Assembly (NCBI GenBank): GCA_949358305.1
Contig: OX442314.1
Span: 29,497,118 to 29,561,117, forward strand
Length of the DNA: 64,000 bases
Direction of reading: 5' to 3'
Source: Strigamia acuminata
Lineage: Eukaryota; Arthropoda; Chilopoda; Geophilomorpha; Linotaeniidae
Shown piece after piece: positions 1-10,757 of this stretch. The translations under genes and the position numbers were made by a program. Below the pieces are notes generated by a model. It was not told the origin of the DNA. It did no database searches and worked only from the letters and a program-made list of their open reading frames with translations. Each line of letters starts with the position of its first letter. Positions within the stretch are counted from its first letter, which is position 1.

Positions 1-3000
1 AAGGGACTTTTGCCGAAATACCACGCCACAGGGCGCGACTATCGTTCAAAACTTGATGCAAAAATTGAAGATTTGCGTGCAGGACTCCTCACGGAGGAGC
101 AGTGGGGACCTGCAATGAACGACAACACCAACGTGCCAAGTTCAATCGCGCTCAAAGCGCAGGTGGGCAGAAACTCGAGTGGAAAGAAACCGAAGGACGG
201 GAATAAACGAACATGTTTTGAATGCGGCAAGGCGGGCCACATAGCCAAGGATTGCTGGGTGCGATTCCCCGAGAAACGACCCAAGCAGCAGAAGGAAGCG
301 GCAAAAATCGCACAGGTGGAGTCGCCGCAACACGCGTACGTAGCTGTTCTCGAGGACGAAACGTACACAACGCCCGTTCATCATGCGTTCGTTGTCGATT
401 TGGGCGACGATCTTTCAACGAGATCCAAGTGGATTCTGGACTCCGGCGCTTCATCGCACATGTCGTGCCGCCGCGAATGGTTTGCAGACATGGAAGAATT
501 TGAAGCCACGGTCACGACGGCGAAGAAAGGCACGGAGTTGTTGGCCAAAGGAAGAGGAGACATTATAATCGAATGTTGCTTACCGGACGAGACAGTGAAG
601 AAAATAACGCTTTTGCAAGTTTTATATGTTCCGGAGCTGAAAGGAAATCTACTCTCCATTCCCAAGCTAACCGCCAAGAAATGCAAGGTGGTATTTAACG
701 ACCAAATTGTTGACGTGCTTGACCCCAATGGCCGACTCGTGGCACAAGGCAAGAAGAGTGGTGACATGTTCTTTTTGGAAAATAAAAAGGAACAAACGGT
801 CGCCATGGCACAAGAAACGTCAACGACGACTGGAAAGGAGTTGTGGCACAAACGACTCTGTCATCTAAACGAGGAAACGCTTGACCAGATGCGTGCGCGC
901 GAAGCAGTTCACGGAATAAAATTCGGTGATGAAAAACTGTCCAAATGCAGTTCGTGCATTGAGGGGAAGCTGACGAGAGCGCCACACAAACGAATAACAG
1001 GCAAGCAATCACAGAAAATTTTAGAATTAATACACGCTGACCTGGTGGGACCTTTTCAAGTTCCGTCGTTGTCGGGTTCGAGATACGCGTTTGTTTTGAC
1101 GGATGACTTCTCCAGGAAGAAATTCGTCTATTTCTTGAAGGAGAAATCGCAAACATTGGGTTTTTTCCAAACATTTAAATTGATGATGGAAAAACAAACA
1201 GGCAACACGATTTGCAGACTACGCACGGACAATGGAGGCGAGTTCACCAGCAGAGAATTTGCCATTTTTTGTGAAGCGAATGGAATTGACCACGAGCTCA
1301 CAGTCCCATTTAATCCGGCCAGCAACGGAATCGCCGAGCGGTCAAACCGGACGCTTGTTGAGACAGCGAGAACGTTATTGGCACATTCGAAGCTGCCTTT
1401 ACGTTTCTGGGCAGAAGCGTTGGCGACAGCTGCATTCGTCAAAAATCGGACGACCACTAAACCCAACGGTCAGTTAGTTCCTGAAGAGATTTGGACGGGG
1501 CGGAAGCCCACCGTCACTTTTCTCCGTGTCTTTGGCTGCGTAGCGTGGCTACACATTCCAGACAGTCAGCGACGCAAGCTTGACGTGAAGGCGCAACAAG
1601 GCGTTTTCATTGGCTACTCTGCCACGCGAAAGGCTTACAGGATTTTTGTCCCTGAGTTTGGAGACGTCGTGGAAGCACGATCGGTCGTTTTTGATGAAGC
1701 GTCAAACGGGGCAAAGATTCTCAACGCTCGTGGTTCGGACGGACACCGGGAAGAAATACTTCGCGAGTTAGACGAACCGGTCGATGTTCGAGCGGATCCG
1801 CCTGCTCGCGAGGAGGAGGAGCAAGACGGGGATCCGGTGGTAGAACCACAAGCATTGCCAGATGTTGCAGAAGTGGAGCGAGCTGCAGGACGACCCCGAG
1901 GTGCGACTGCCGAAGCCGTCGCTTTGCGTCGCGAAGATGAAAGACGCGAACGCGAGCAACAATTGGTTGCGTCGGGCGTGCGTCGTTCTGAACGTGTGGC
2001 AGGGCGCGTCGAGATGGCGATTATCGCAGAAGAAGACACGCGCGAGTTGTACACGCCAGAGACGTATGGGGAGGCGATCAGCTGTCCTGATCGCGAAAAA
2101 TGGATCGACGCCATGGAGAGCGAAATTGACTCTCTTCAAGTCAACCAGGTTTGGCGACTGGTCAAGCGACGGCCGGAGATGCGCACGATTCGCAGTAAAT
2201 GGATCTACCGGATTAAATTAAATGTCGACAGGTCCATCAGCAAATACAAGGCGCGACTTGTGGCAGTCGGCTATGCCCAGCGCCCTGGCATCGACTTTAA
2301 CGAGACATTCTCGCCAGTAGTCCGCACCGAGTCGTTACGCATAATTTTGTTTTTGGTGGCGACCTTGCGATTAAAAACCAAACAGTTTGACGTCAAGACA
2401 GCTTATCTCCACGGAGATTTAGATGTCAAAATTTTCATGGATCAACCAGAGGGATTCTCGCAGAGTGACCAAGAAGTTTGCCTGCTTGAAAGAAGCCTTT
2501 ATGGATTGCGCCAATCCGGGCGCTGCTGGAATAAGCGCCTGGATGACGAGCTCACAAGACTAGGACTTCAACCAACTGCAGACGATGCGTGCGTCTATGT
2601 TTACGTGGAACGAGATGGAATTCTGATCCTCGCGGTGTACGTGGACGACATGCTAGCCGCCTTCTCGGACGAAAAGATTATGGAATGGCTGTTGGTGGAA
2701 CTGAAAAAGGTCTTTGATCTCGTCGAATTAGGCGAAGTCCATTATTTGCTCGGAATGGAGATACAAATCACGGAGCAAGGCATTTGGATTGGTCAGCAGA
2801 AATACGTGGACGAAATTCTGGACACACTCGACCTGCACGGTCGTGCAAAGGCCTGCACACCAATGGTGGTGGGTCAAGATCTTGACGTGTTCGGGGATTC
2901 ATGCAACGTTGATCAACGAGCTTACCAGCGGATTTTGGGATCCATCATGCACCTGATGGTCATCACGAGACCAGACCTTTCGTTTGCTGTAAGCAAACTC

Positions 3001-3615
3001 TCGTCATATTCAAGGGACCCGCGGGAAATCCACTTTCGTGCGCTGAAGCGCGTATTGAGTTACGTGAGACGGACGCGAGACTTCAAGTTGTTTCTTCCCT
3101 CGACAAGCGGAAGCGTCACCGGCTACTCGGACGCGAGCTGGTGCTCCACGAAAACAGCACGATCGTTTTCAGGCGTCTTAATCAAGTTGGGGAACGCCCC
3201 GATATACTGGAAGACGAAAAAACAACAGCTGATAGCCATGTCCTCGTGCGAAAGCGAGATTCTCGCAATATGCGAACTCCTCAAAGGGTTGAAGTGGGTC
3301 CGGAGTATGCTGCACGGATTAGGACAGGGAGCGCTTATTCCAAAAAGCATTCCCATCTACACAGACAGTACGGGAGCAATGGACGTGGTGATTGGCGCAA
3401 ATCAATTCGGCAGGACGAAACACATAAATCGTCATTTAATGTTTGTCCGTCAAGACGCTTATTTAGGTAACATCCACCTGGTCCACATGCCCTCGAACGT
3501 ATTACCTGCAGATTTCCTCACGAAGGCCGTCCCGGCAGAAAAGATGATGATGAGTTGCAATGAAGTCGGGCTGAGAGAAAATGCAGAGCCAGAGAAAAAG
3601 ATGAAGAAAAATTGA
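1..3615 (+). CDS. Ty1/copia retrotransposon Gag-Pol polyprotein, 5' end outside window
   Basis: The frame is open from the first base, so the start and most of Gag lie upstream; the first in-frame ATG-like codon is a TTG at 10 and is not a true start. Counting from there, a CCHC zinc knuckle (CFECGKAGHIAKDC) sits at residues 69-82, the aspartic protease motif DSGASSH at about 144, then a GAG-pre-integrase region near 280, the integrase core (HAD near 342, DNGGEF near 408, E near 440), a reverse transcriptase with YVDDM near 877, and RNase H with SDASW near 1038. The order PR-IN-RT-RH defines copia (Pseudoviridae-type). No stop or frameshift interrupts it, so the element may be young or still coding. 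The protein would make and integrate cDNA of its own RNA. Confidence 0.95.
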   Translation, partial: KGLLPKYHATGRDYRSKLDAKIEDLRAGLLTEEQWGPAMNDNTNVPSSIALKAQVGRNSSGKKPKDGNKRTCFECGKAGHIAKDCWVRFPEKRPKQQKEAAKIAQVESPQHAYVAVLEDETYTTPVHHAFVVDLGDDLSTRSKWILDSGASSHMSCRREWFADMEEFEATVTTAKKGTELLAKGRGDIIIECCLPDETVKKITLLQVLYVPELKGNLLSIPKLTAKKCKVVFNDQIVDVLDPNGRLVAQGKKSGDMFFLENKKEQTVAMAQETSTTTGKELWHKRLCHLNEETLDQMRAREAVHGIKFGDEKLSKCSSCIEGKLTRAPHKRITGKQSQKILELIHADLVGPFQVPSLSGSRYAFVLTDDFSRKKFVYFLKEKSQTLGFFQTFKLMMEKQTGNTICRLRTDNGGEFTSREFAIFCEANGIDHELTVPFNPASNGIAERSNRTLVETARTLLAHSKLPLRFWAEALATAAFVKNRTTTKPNGQLVPEEIWTGRKPTVTFLRVFGCVAWLHIPDSQRRKLDVKAQQGVFIGYSATRKAYRIFVPEFGDVVEARSVVFDEASNGAKILNARGSDGHREEILRELDEPVDVRADPPAREEEEQDGDPVVEPQALPDVAEVERAAGRPRGATAEAVALRREDERREREQQLVASGVRRSERVAGRVEMAIIAEEDTRELYTPETYGEAISCPDREKWIDAMESEIDSLQVNQVWRLVKRRPEMRTIRSKWIYRIKLNVDRSISKYKARLVAVGYAQRPGIDFNETFSPVVRTESLRIILFLVATLRLKTKQFDVKTAYLHGDLDVKIFMDQPEGFSQSDQEVCLLERSLYGLRQSGRCWNKRLDDELTRLGLQPTADDACVYVYVERDGILILAVYVDDMLAAFSDEKIMEWLLVELKKVFDLVELGEVHYLLGMEIQITEQGIWIGQQKYVDEILDTLDLHGRAKACTPMVVGQDLDVFGDSCNVDQRAYQRILGSIMHLMVITRPDLSFAVSKLSSYSRDPREIHFRALKRVLSYVRRTRDFKLFLPSTSGSVTGYSDASWCSTKTARSFSGVLIKLGNAPIYWKTKKQQLIAMSSCESEILAICELLKGLKWVRSMLHGLGQGALIPKSIPIYTDSTGAMDVVIGANQFGRTKHINRHLMFVRQDAYLGNIHLVHMPSNVLPADFLTKAVPAEKMMMSCNEVGLRENAEPEKKMKKN

Positions 3616-3653
3616 AAGACGATTGAAGATTTTATTGTATTTTGTTTTTCAAA

Positions 3654-3840
3654 TGTTATGTTAGTTATTAAGTTACATTCATTTTTTGTCATGACAAGCG
3701 AGTATAATCTAATGGAGGATTTGTTGTATTGTAATAATTAGATTTTACGCGCAATTGTCGTTTCTGTTGCTACGGCTACCAATCTGTATTGGTAACGTGC
3801 ACTTGTTGTAAAACTCGCACTTGTTCGCAAACATTTGACA
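3654..3840 (+). repeat. Candidate 3' LTR of the copia element
   Basis: A purine-rich stretch after the pol stop is followed by a 187-bp segment that starts TGTTATG and ends TTGACA. It ends where the degenerate simple repeat begins. Short LTRs are normal for copia. The 5' LTR is outside the window, so the limits cannot be checked by comparison. Confidence 0.35.
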
Positions 3841-3939
3841 AGTAAAGTTGCTTTTTCACTTTCTTTTCACTCCACTCGAAAACGTCTCTTTTTACTACAC
3901 ATTTCACAGCTAGAATTTACACCAAATTGCAAGACAATT

Positions 3940-4200
3940 TATAAGATTTCCAGGATTTCACGAGATTTGAAAGATTTCGAAGATTTCAGGGATTTGCTAA
4001 GAATTTCAAGGATTTCTAAGGATTTCCGGATTTCACAAAGATTTCTCAGGATTTCACAAGGGTTTCACAAGGGTTTCTCAGAATTTCATGTCGGTTTCTT
4101 AAAATATTTTGCTAGAATTTGCGACAATTTGCAAGAAAATTAAAAGATTTCCAGGATTTCTAGGATTTCCAGGATTTCATGAAATTTCAAGGATTTAGAA
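3940..4200. repeat. Degenerate short tandem repeat (aaggatttc-like)
   Basis: About 260 bp made of irregular 8-12-bp units around 'aggatttc' or 'agatttca'. No coding signal. It leads directly into the G-rich minisatellite that follows. Confidence 0.7.
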
Positions 4201-4244
4201 ATCCAAAATCTTTGCCTGTACGAGATTTCCAGCATTGGCTACCC

Positions 4245-4583
4245 CCTCGGGTCTTTGGGAGTGTTTGCGGGGGTGATGGCGGATGCTTGAGGGGGTAATG
4301 GCGGGTGCTTGCGGGGGTGATGGCGGGTGCATGCGGGGGTGATGGCGGGTGTTTGCGGGGGTGTTGGTGGGTGATGGCTGCATTGGCGTTTGGTTTGTTG
4401 GGTATGATTTTGGTTGGGTTTGGTTTGAATTAAATTTTTGTTGGATTTTGGTTTGGGTTTTCCATTATTTTGCAAAATTGTATTTTTATTTTATTTATAT
4501 TTTGCTGTATATATGTATATTGTGTTTGATTTATGGCAAAAATTGATCTATGGTGTACGGGTGAACGGCGGGTGAACAGCTAG
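4245..4583. repeat. Dispersed repeat, copy 1: G-rich minisatellite plus conserved terminus
   Basis: Units of roughly 21 bp around 'gggggtgatggcgggtg' (4255-4380) are followed by a run of 'gtttggttt' words, a stretch resembling 'gatctatgg', and the terminal word 'acggcgggtgaacagctag' ending at 4583. The same order of parts recurs at 5100-5376 and 56850-57331. This is one interspersed family with an internal minisatellite. Its superfamily is not established. Confidence 0.65.
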
Positions 4584-5376
4584 CGATTCGGGCGATTATA
4601 GCGGGGATCGAATGGAGAAATTTGAAAATGTTCGTCCCGGTGTGTTTTTTTATGTTTTCTGTATTGAAATGAGGTCGAATAATTCTGAAACCAAGCTCAT
4701 TGGAAAGATAATCAAAATCTGCACAAGTCTGTATTTTTTAAAATTTGAATTGGTTGAGAAAACATACCGATTCGGACGATCTTAGCGGGCGACATAATGA
4801 GGAATTTGGTGTAAAATTTGGATTCGACCATGAAAAACCTAAAATTTGAAGAAAGAACCGATTGGAATGTTTAAATAAAGTTTCCAGTGTGAAAAATCCA
4901 GCTGAAAACGATGGTGTCAATAACTTTTTGATTGGAATTATGATTGGGCTTTTAATTTGCAAAAATGATCTTTTTTGTACAGTTTTGAACAAATTGTAGC
5001 CACGGTCGTTGGAAATATTAAATATTTTAAAAATCTGAGTTGATAGTCAGATTCTCAGAGTGTGTTTATGCTTTCTACCCAAACTGTCATTACAATTATT
5101 CAAGATGGCGGGTGTTTGTGGGCGTTTGTGGGGTGATGGCGGGTGATGGCGGGTGTTTGTGGGGTGATGGAGGATGTTTGCGGGTGTTTGTGGGGTGATG
5201 GAGGGTGTTTGCGGGTGTTTGTGGGGTGATGGCGGGTGTTTGCGGGTGTTTGTGGGGTGATCCGGTGATGGCGGGTGTTTGCGGGGGTGTTGGTGATCGC
5301 TGCATTGACGTTTGGTTTTGTTGGGTTTGATTTTGGTTTGGTTTGGTTTGCGGGTGAACGGCGGGTGAACAGCTAG
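4584..5376. repeat. Dispersed repeat, copy 2, abutting copy 1
   Basis: It starts with 'gattcgggcgattatagcggg', continues with a unit containing 'gaaaccaagctcattggaaag' and a closing part containing 'ctgaaaacgatggtgt'. Then comes a 19-27-bp minisatellite of 'gtttgtggggtgatggcggg' words (5104-5290), 'gtttggttt' words, and 'cggcgggtgaacagctag' ending at 5376. The closing part is clearly homologous to 56640-56790. Confidence 0.65.
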
Positions 5377-5609
5377 TCCCATATGCTGTTCTCAAATTTA
5401 TTTTTTATTTTTTTAATGAGATGATTCTTTATTCCATTTTTTTAAAATGTATTTTTGCCATTTTAGTATGAAAAAAAATAAGTAAAACAAATAAAATGAA
5501 TAAAAAAGAATAAGTAAAACAAATAAAATGAATAAAAAAGAATAAGTAAAACAAATAAAATGAATAAAAAAGAATAAAAAAATAAAAAAAATAATAAAAA
5601 AAAAAAATT
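5377..5609. repeat. A-rich spacer with 31-bp tandem units
   Basis: From about 5466 a unit containing 'aagtaaaacaaataaaatga' repeats three to four times and fades into a poly-A tract. On the minus strand this is a T-rich stretch directly downstream of the 5S rRNA gene, so it can serve as the Pol III stop. Confidence 0.7.
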
Positions 5610-5727
5610 GAGAACAGCATCTGGGATTCCCAGGCGGTCACCCATCCAAGTACTAACCAGACCCGATGCTGCTTAACTTCGGGGATCGGACGAGAACCGG
5701 TGTTTTCAGCGTGGTATGGCCGTTCTC
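5610..5727 (-). rRNA. 5S ribosomal RNA
   Basis: The minus strand reads as a full 118-nt metazoan 5S rRNA, with the loop A-box A region and the 3' part (gggtgaccgcctgggaat) easily recognised. The first six bases GAGAAC and the last six GUUCUC pair perfectly, replacing the usual GCCAAC/GUUGGC type of helix I, so both sides of the stem changed together. The product would be the 5S component of the large ribosomal subunit, transcribed by Pol III from an internal promoter. It is a single copy here, not part of a visible array. Confidence 0.92.
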
Positions 5728-6480
5728 AGTCTTTTTCTGTTTATAAAAGCTTATATAAAGTTAATTTTTCAATATCGAGAAATTGTATTTTTATGACAAG
5801 TATAATAATAATAATAATTTTTGTTTTGCATTAGCGCACAAGCTGACAAAACAAATACTTGTTAGATGCATGACCAAATCACAAACGGTACTTTACTTCT
5901 AGTTCATTTGTAAAGTATTGCTGTTTTCCAGTTCATTTGTAAATTACTCCCAATCTCCACTTCATGTATAAATGACTTCTGATTCCAGTTCAATTGTTGA
6001 GATGTTGATTTAAAAAAATCAATGAGTACATTATCAAACACGAACCGACGAGAATCCAAATCTTTCTTTTCATCTCATATTTCCTATTTCTTTATTCCTC
6101 ATCACCGCAAAAAGCCACCACCCAACCAAACTTGAAAGCCGATAGTAACAAACTGGGCAACTTTATCCTCTTGTCGCCAGAAAAGACAACCGATCCTCAC
6201 TTGGCGAGAGACAGCAGTTGGCGCCCTCTATCAACACGAATCCCAGACAGAATTGATGAGTTGAGTTCATTACCATCAAACGAGGCCATCAAAGTGGTTG
6301 AGTCATCCAGCTTCACTTCGCTCGAATCACTGAACGTTTCAAGCGTTGCCCAGCATCTCACACCGGGGTTCCAAGTTCTAAAGATGGCGAACGACATGTA
6401 GCTTACAAAACGTCAAGTAATAACCTTATAACTATAGTATAAATTACTATTACTAACTTACTTTTTCTGAAACAAGCGTC
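5728..6480. other. Intergenic and upstream region of gene A; no gene seen
   Basis: About 750 bp between the 5S gene and gene A. It contains an (ata/taa)n tract near 5805-5820 and three imperfect repeats of 'ttccagttcatttgtaaa' type at 5900-6000. An 89-codon open frame at 6132-6401 begins with TTG and has no recognisable motif. I treat it as 5' flank or 5' UTR of gene A. Confidence 0.5.
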
Positions 6481-7850
6481 ATGGGTCAGTTGCTTCAGCC
6501 GCAGCAGCCGCAGCTGCAACCGGAGCCACCCGCAGTTTCTGTTCACCAGAAAGGCGAGAGCAACACCTGCAGTGTAGGAAACACGATCAACATACACGTC
6601 CAACACTTCAGTAAGTGCTTTCGGAGTTACCGAAGTATGTCATTTTACTTTTTTTTAATTCCAGATGCTTGCCAAAGCTTGAATGGTTATCAATATTACT
6701 ACGACAACACCATTGATTATGGCATTCTCAAGAGTTTAATACCCACGTTTGAAAAATTGAGGTAGTATTTGTGGTGTTTACTGTGTTTATGGCACGATTG
6801 AAAACGTTTTATTTTTATTTTTATTTTAGTGAATTTCGGTTCCAAATTAAAATTAAGTCTTATCGAGGAATCATTGACTTTGACGTTCATCCCAAGGACA
6901 CGATTCAGAGCGTCAAATTAAAACTGCAACTCCTCTACGGAATTCCACACAACAAACAAAAGCTCGTGTTTGGAGAAAATGTATTGGAAGATGAAGACAC
7001 ACTGGAGGATCGGAGAGTGGAAAACGAGAGTCTGCTACGCATGGTTTACTCTTTGGATGAAAAAGAGACGGTTTTAATATGCCAACACGTCCTTGGGAGG
7101 ACGTTTTGTCTCGGAGTCGAGCGAGAAACCACGATAAAAGAAGTGAAGATGAAGATCGAAGAAACCGAAGAGATTCCTGCGGACAGACAACGCTTGTTTT
7201 TGGCGGACGGGCGAACACTGAAGAACGAATCCAAAATCGCCGACTGCAACATCGGTCAGAATGTTGTCAAAGTTGCTCTGACATTATTAAAAGAAGATAT
7301 GATAAATATCGTCGTGAAGACGTTGACTTCGAGGTATATAAACATCTTGATTGGGAAATACGAAACGGTGGAAGACTTGAAGCTTAAAATTGAAGTCAAG
7401 GAAGGAATTCCGCCCGATCAGCAGCGATTTATTTTTGGTGGTCAACAATTGGAGGATAATTTTACGTTGTCGCATTATTTTATTGGAGAAAAAGCGTCGT
7501 TGCATTTGGTTTTGAGATTGAGTGGCGGGGATAGTACGGCAGTGATCATTCAAATTCGTACGTCGATTGGCGAAGTGTTTTCAATTGGGTTTTGTCCTCT
7601 GAGTACGACGATAGGGAAGGTTAAACGCATTGTGGAAGAGACGAGAGGGTTTTTGGTCAGAGATCAAAAGCTTTATTTGAATGATGGAGAACTGAGCGAT
7701 GAAAATAGAGAATTACGAGATTATGGTGTCAGCGGAGCGGAGGATATCTGGATTGCTAAAACTTACGTATTTGATTTAATATTGATCTCTAAAGCTCCGA
7801 GCTCCAAGTCTTCGCACGAAGATGAATCTTTGAATCTATTTTATAAATAA
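6481..7850 (+). CDS. Gene A: amyloid-like motif plus four ubiquitin-like domains (415 aa)
   Basis: Exons 6481-6610, 6665-6761 and 6830-7850, all GT-AG and phase-consistent, give 415 aa from the ATG at 6481. Exon 1 encodes a Q/P-rich start and the motif [19 protein letters not shown] (about residues 22-40). Exon 2 encodes a linker ending [11 protein letters not shown]. Exon 3 holds four ubiquitin-like folds at about residues 78-150, 153-227, 230-308 and 312-395. The third is closest to ubiquitin ([20 protein letters not shown] and [10 protein letters not shown]). It has no protease or E3 motif, signal peptide or membrane segment, so a cytosolic protein is likely. The exon pattern is shared with B, E and F. 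A role in ubiquitin-dependent or amyloid-type immune signalling is inference only. The 3' flank holds the empty target sites of transposons found in the duplicate. Confidence 0.85.
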
Positions 7851-8376
7851 TTTTTAGTTTTTTTCTTTTTAAAATTTTTTTAACACGAAAAATGTGATTA
7901 TTGTGTGAATAAAACTTGTGTATATTAATAATTAAATTCGCACATAGCCTCAAATTCTCAGAATGTACAGATAAGGAAATTAAATTAATCGTGGTTTAAA
8001 GTGGGTTAAAAATGGCGACGGGAATTTCCAGTGTCAATAAATGCAACATGCTATTGGTGGATTGCTGTCGTCACCTTGCGGGAAAGTGTATTCGTCCAAC
8101 AAACGGCATTTTCTATTCTGTGTTAAGGGTATGACAGGAAGTATAACCCTGAACTGTGTGGATTGGGAGATGGAAAAGTAATTACAGCGTGTGGTTCGAA
8201 CTCGAGGTAAATTAAGTCAAATACAATCATTATATGGTATTTATTGACCTATCCTTGAACTTAAATTAAAATTCTAGGGTGCAATTGTGATTATGCTGAA
8301 TTTTGAAACGATTTTTAAAAATATAGTTTGATCGAAGTCTATTTTTGAACGTATCGCAATTTTGAAGTCCGTTAAC
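7851..8376. other. A-B spacer carrying the pre-insertion (empty) target sites
   Basis: About 0.5 kb with AATAAA near 7908. It contains aaagtgta at 8083-8090, agtaattac near 8177 and ggtaaattaagtc near 8202. In the duplicated block these three points are where a hAT MITE, a Mutator-like element and a CACTA-like element have inserted. Confidence 0.8.
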
Positions 8377-9739
8377 ATGGAGCAGTTTCTAAAAGAAAAC
8401 GAATTGGCTGAGATTTCTGTTCGACAGGTGGGACAAAACAATGTATGCACAACTGGAAATTCGGTAACAATACATTTTCAAAACTTCAGTAAGCGCTAAA
8501 ATCGAAAACAATGTCCGATGATTTTAATTGTTCATTTGAATGTTGTTTAATTTTCTTTTACAGGTCTTACACAATGTTTGGAAAAACCGTATTCTCATAG
8601 TAAGATTTCGCACAAAATTTTGTGATAAACTCTTATCATTCTTTCATTTTTTTTTTTTTTTTTTTTTTTTTTAGACAGTTCTAATATCAATCCTGATGTT
8701 TTAAAAAGTTTAATACCAATATTTGAGAACTACAGGTGTGTAATATTACCAGACATTGCCACAGAAATTGATGATTTTTTATTGCAGGGTGGAAAGATTT
8801 GAAATAAAAATCAAAAGTCACGGAGGAATGATAAACCTTGATGTTCATCCAATGGATACAATCCAAAGCATCAAATTAAAACTACAATTGGTGTATGGAA
8901 TACTCTTCAACAAACAATATCTCATATTTGAAGAAAAAGTGCTGGAAGATGTCGAGAAATTACAAGACTGCAAACTCTCCGACGCCAGTCTCCTACACAT
9001 GGTCTACTCACTAGAAGAAACCGGAACCGTAGTATTTTTCAAACGTATACTCGGACGTCTGTTTTGTCTTCGATTTAACCAAGAAACCACAATCAGAGAC
9101 GTAAAAGCAAAAATTGAGGAAACCGAAGAAATACCCGTCAAGAGACAACGCTTATTTCTTGACGATAGCACGACTTTGAGAGACGAGTGCAGAATAGTTG
9201 ATTATAATATCGGCAAAAAAATAGTGAAGATTGCCATTGCTGTGGAGGAAGATGAGATGAGGAAAGTTATGGTCAAGTCACTGACTGGAAAAATGTTGTA
9301 CTTGGTTGTTGGGCTTCACGACACGGTCGAGGATTTAAAATGTCAACTCGAAGCCAAGGACGGAGTTCCACGGGAAAGTGTGCGAATCATTGTCAACAGT
9401 AGGAGTTTGAAAGATGATTGCATGCTATGTACTTGTTTCGACACTAAAGTCACGATATTTCACCAATTCCGTAGACTGAAGGGAGGGGAAGAATTTACTC
9501 TTGATTTAGGCATCCGCACTGCGATTGGTGAAATCATTTCACTTGGTCCCGTACCTTTTAACTCTAGAATTCTTGCCGTTAAACAACAGGTGTTTCAAGC
9601 AAGGGGATTGTCAGTTTGGAGTCAAAGACTCTTCATTGTGAATGAAGAACTGGACGATAATAAAGTGTTGAAGGACTATTTTACTCCACGGAAAAATCAT
9701 CCGCCGGTTGTTTTTGAGATTTTAATGATGATGATGTGA
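8377..9739 (+). CDS. Gene B: amyloid-like motif plus four ubiquitin-like domains (386 aa)
   Basis: Exons 8377-8488, 8564-8599, 8675-8735 and 8788-9739 join in phase to 386 aa. The intron-2 acceptor follows a T run of about 30. Exon 1 encodes MEQFLKE followed by RQVGQNNVCTTGNSVTIHF (residues 16-34). Exons 2-3 encode the linker ending LKSLIPIFENY, matching gene A. Exon 4 holds four ubiquitin-like domains; the third ends RRLKGGEEF, keeping the di-glycine of ubiquitin internally, and the fourth ends near KNHPPVVFEILMMMM. It lies head to tail with A, 526 bp downstream, and is a diverged tandem paralogue. The function is unknown; the domain set suggests a ubiquitin-mimicking adaptor. Confidence 0.85.
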
Positions 9740-9810
9740 CATTTCTGTGTTGTGATTGCTAATTGGTAATTAAATGAATTAAAAGTTTCACAGCTTGTGT
9801 TTTTTAATAT

Positions 9811-9922
9811 ATCCAGGGTAGGGTTTCTGTTTTCCCACCTTTTTTTTTAACTCCCAGTTCCCGGTACCAAAATGGCTGGTACTCCCGGGACTAACAAAAG
9901 GTCAGGCAACAAAAATGGCCAT
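9811..9922. mobile_element. Truncated hAT-type MITE (left half)
   Basis: After atccaggg (9811-9818) the sequence 'tagggtttctgttttcccacc' and the following 80 bp match the left half of the complete element at 32993-33260. The right half is missing, cut at the breakpoint near 9922. So the MITE was present downstream of the B ancestor before or during the duplication. Confidence 0.75.
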
Positions 9923-10757
9923 CTAAATCAACTTATGTGACCATCTGGCCACCCACGGTGACCCACGTCACTCCAGACACTGCTCTCTGGCCCCTGGTCA
10001 CCCCTCTTGTGAAGTAGACTGACCCAGTGGGGAAGGAGAGAGCTGATTGGTATGTGGGAAGAGAGAGTGAGTCGAGAGAGAGAGTTTGGACAGCACAGGG
10101 TGAAGACGTGTACTCTTGAGGTCCCTTAGCCAGCCTGGGCAGTGCAGTGCCCCAGTTGACTCTGCTCTTCTCCCATTCACCACTGTGACGCTCAGTAGCA
10201 GGGAGATGATTAATGTGTCCTTCTGGTGGTTTTGTGGTGGTGAATATGTATTTGTGTGGAGGTCAAGAAATGGCTGTCATCGTGTTGGGTGAGGAACAAC
10301 TAGAGTCTTTTATTACTCTTCTATACAAAGGGGGTCAAGTCACCCTGGGCGGTGAGTGCGTCACAAACATATGTCAAGAAATAAAATGAGAAAATTAAAG
10401 TGAGAACACTTTAATGACCCTGTTGCAGCCTCCATGAGCGGCTACATGGGCTATAGATAAGTAACCACAGCAGACTGTTCTATGCCAACCGACCACGTCA
10501 CTCATGGGCAAACCGTCCTGTGAGTGACGGGATGGTTGTAGGTGTGGTGTGCCCTTTGGCACCAGCATGGGTGATGGGTACTCCCAGTCCTAGACAACGG
10601 ATTAAAGCCCAAAACCAACAATCCAGAGTCCCTGTCTCCATTATTACCTGAAGGTCCGATCCCACCCATGGCGATCAATCCCCAGATTGCCGTGAGAGAG
10701 ATGCCCCGTCACACTTGTATTCATTTTTAACACCCCTAGACATTTGTACAGGCCAAA
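9923..10757. other. Unassigned insertion at the duplication breakpoint
   Basis: About 0.83 kb of GC-richer sequence that replaces both the right half of the MITE after B and the first two thirds of gene A'. It starts near TGTGACC (9936), has ataaaa words near 10380 and reaches GTCACA near 10708, which would fit a solo LTR. No clean target duplication is visible. No coding frame. Confidence 0.4.

Noticed and set aside
4245-5376. Firm Helitron call from the CTAG ends
   Set aside because: No hairpin shortly before CTAG, no TC start identified and no A/T insertion site proven.
6132-6401. 89-codon frame upstream of gene A as an extra exon
   Set aside because: Begins at TTG and is not shared with B, E or F.
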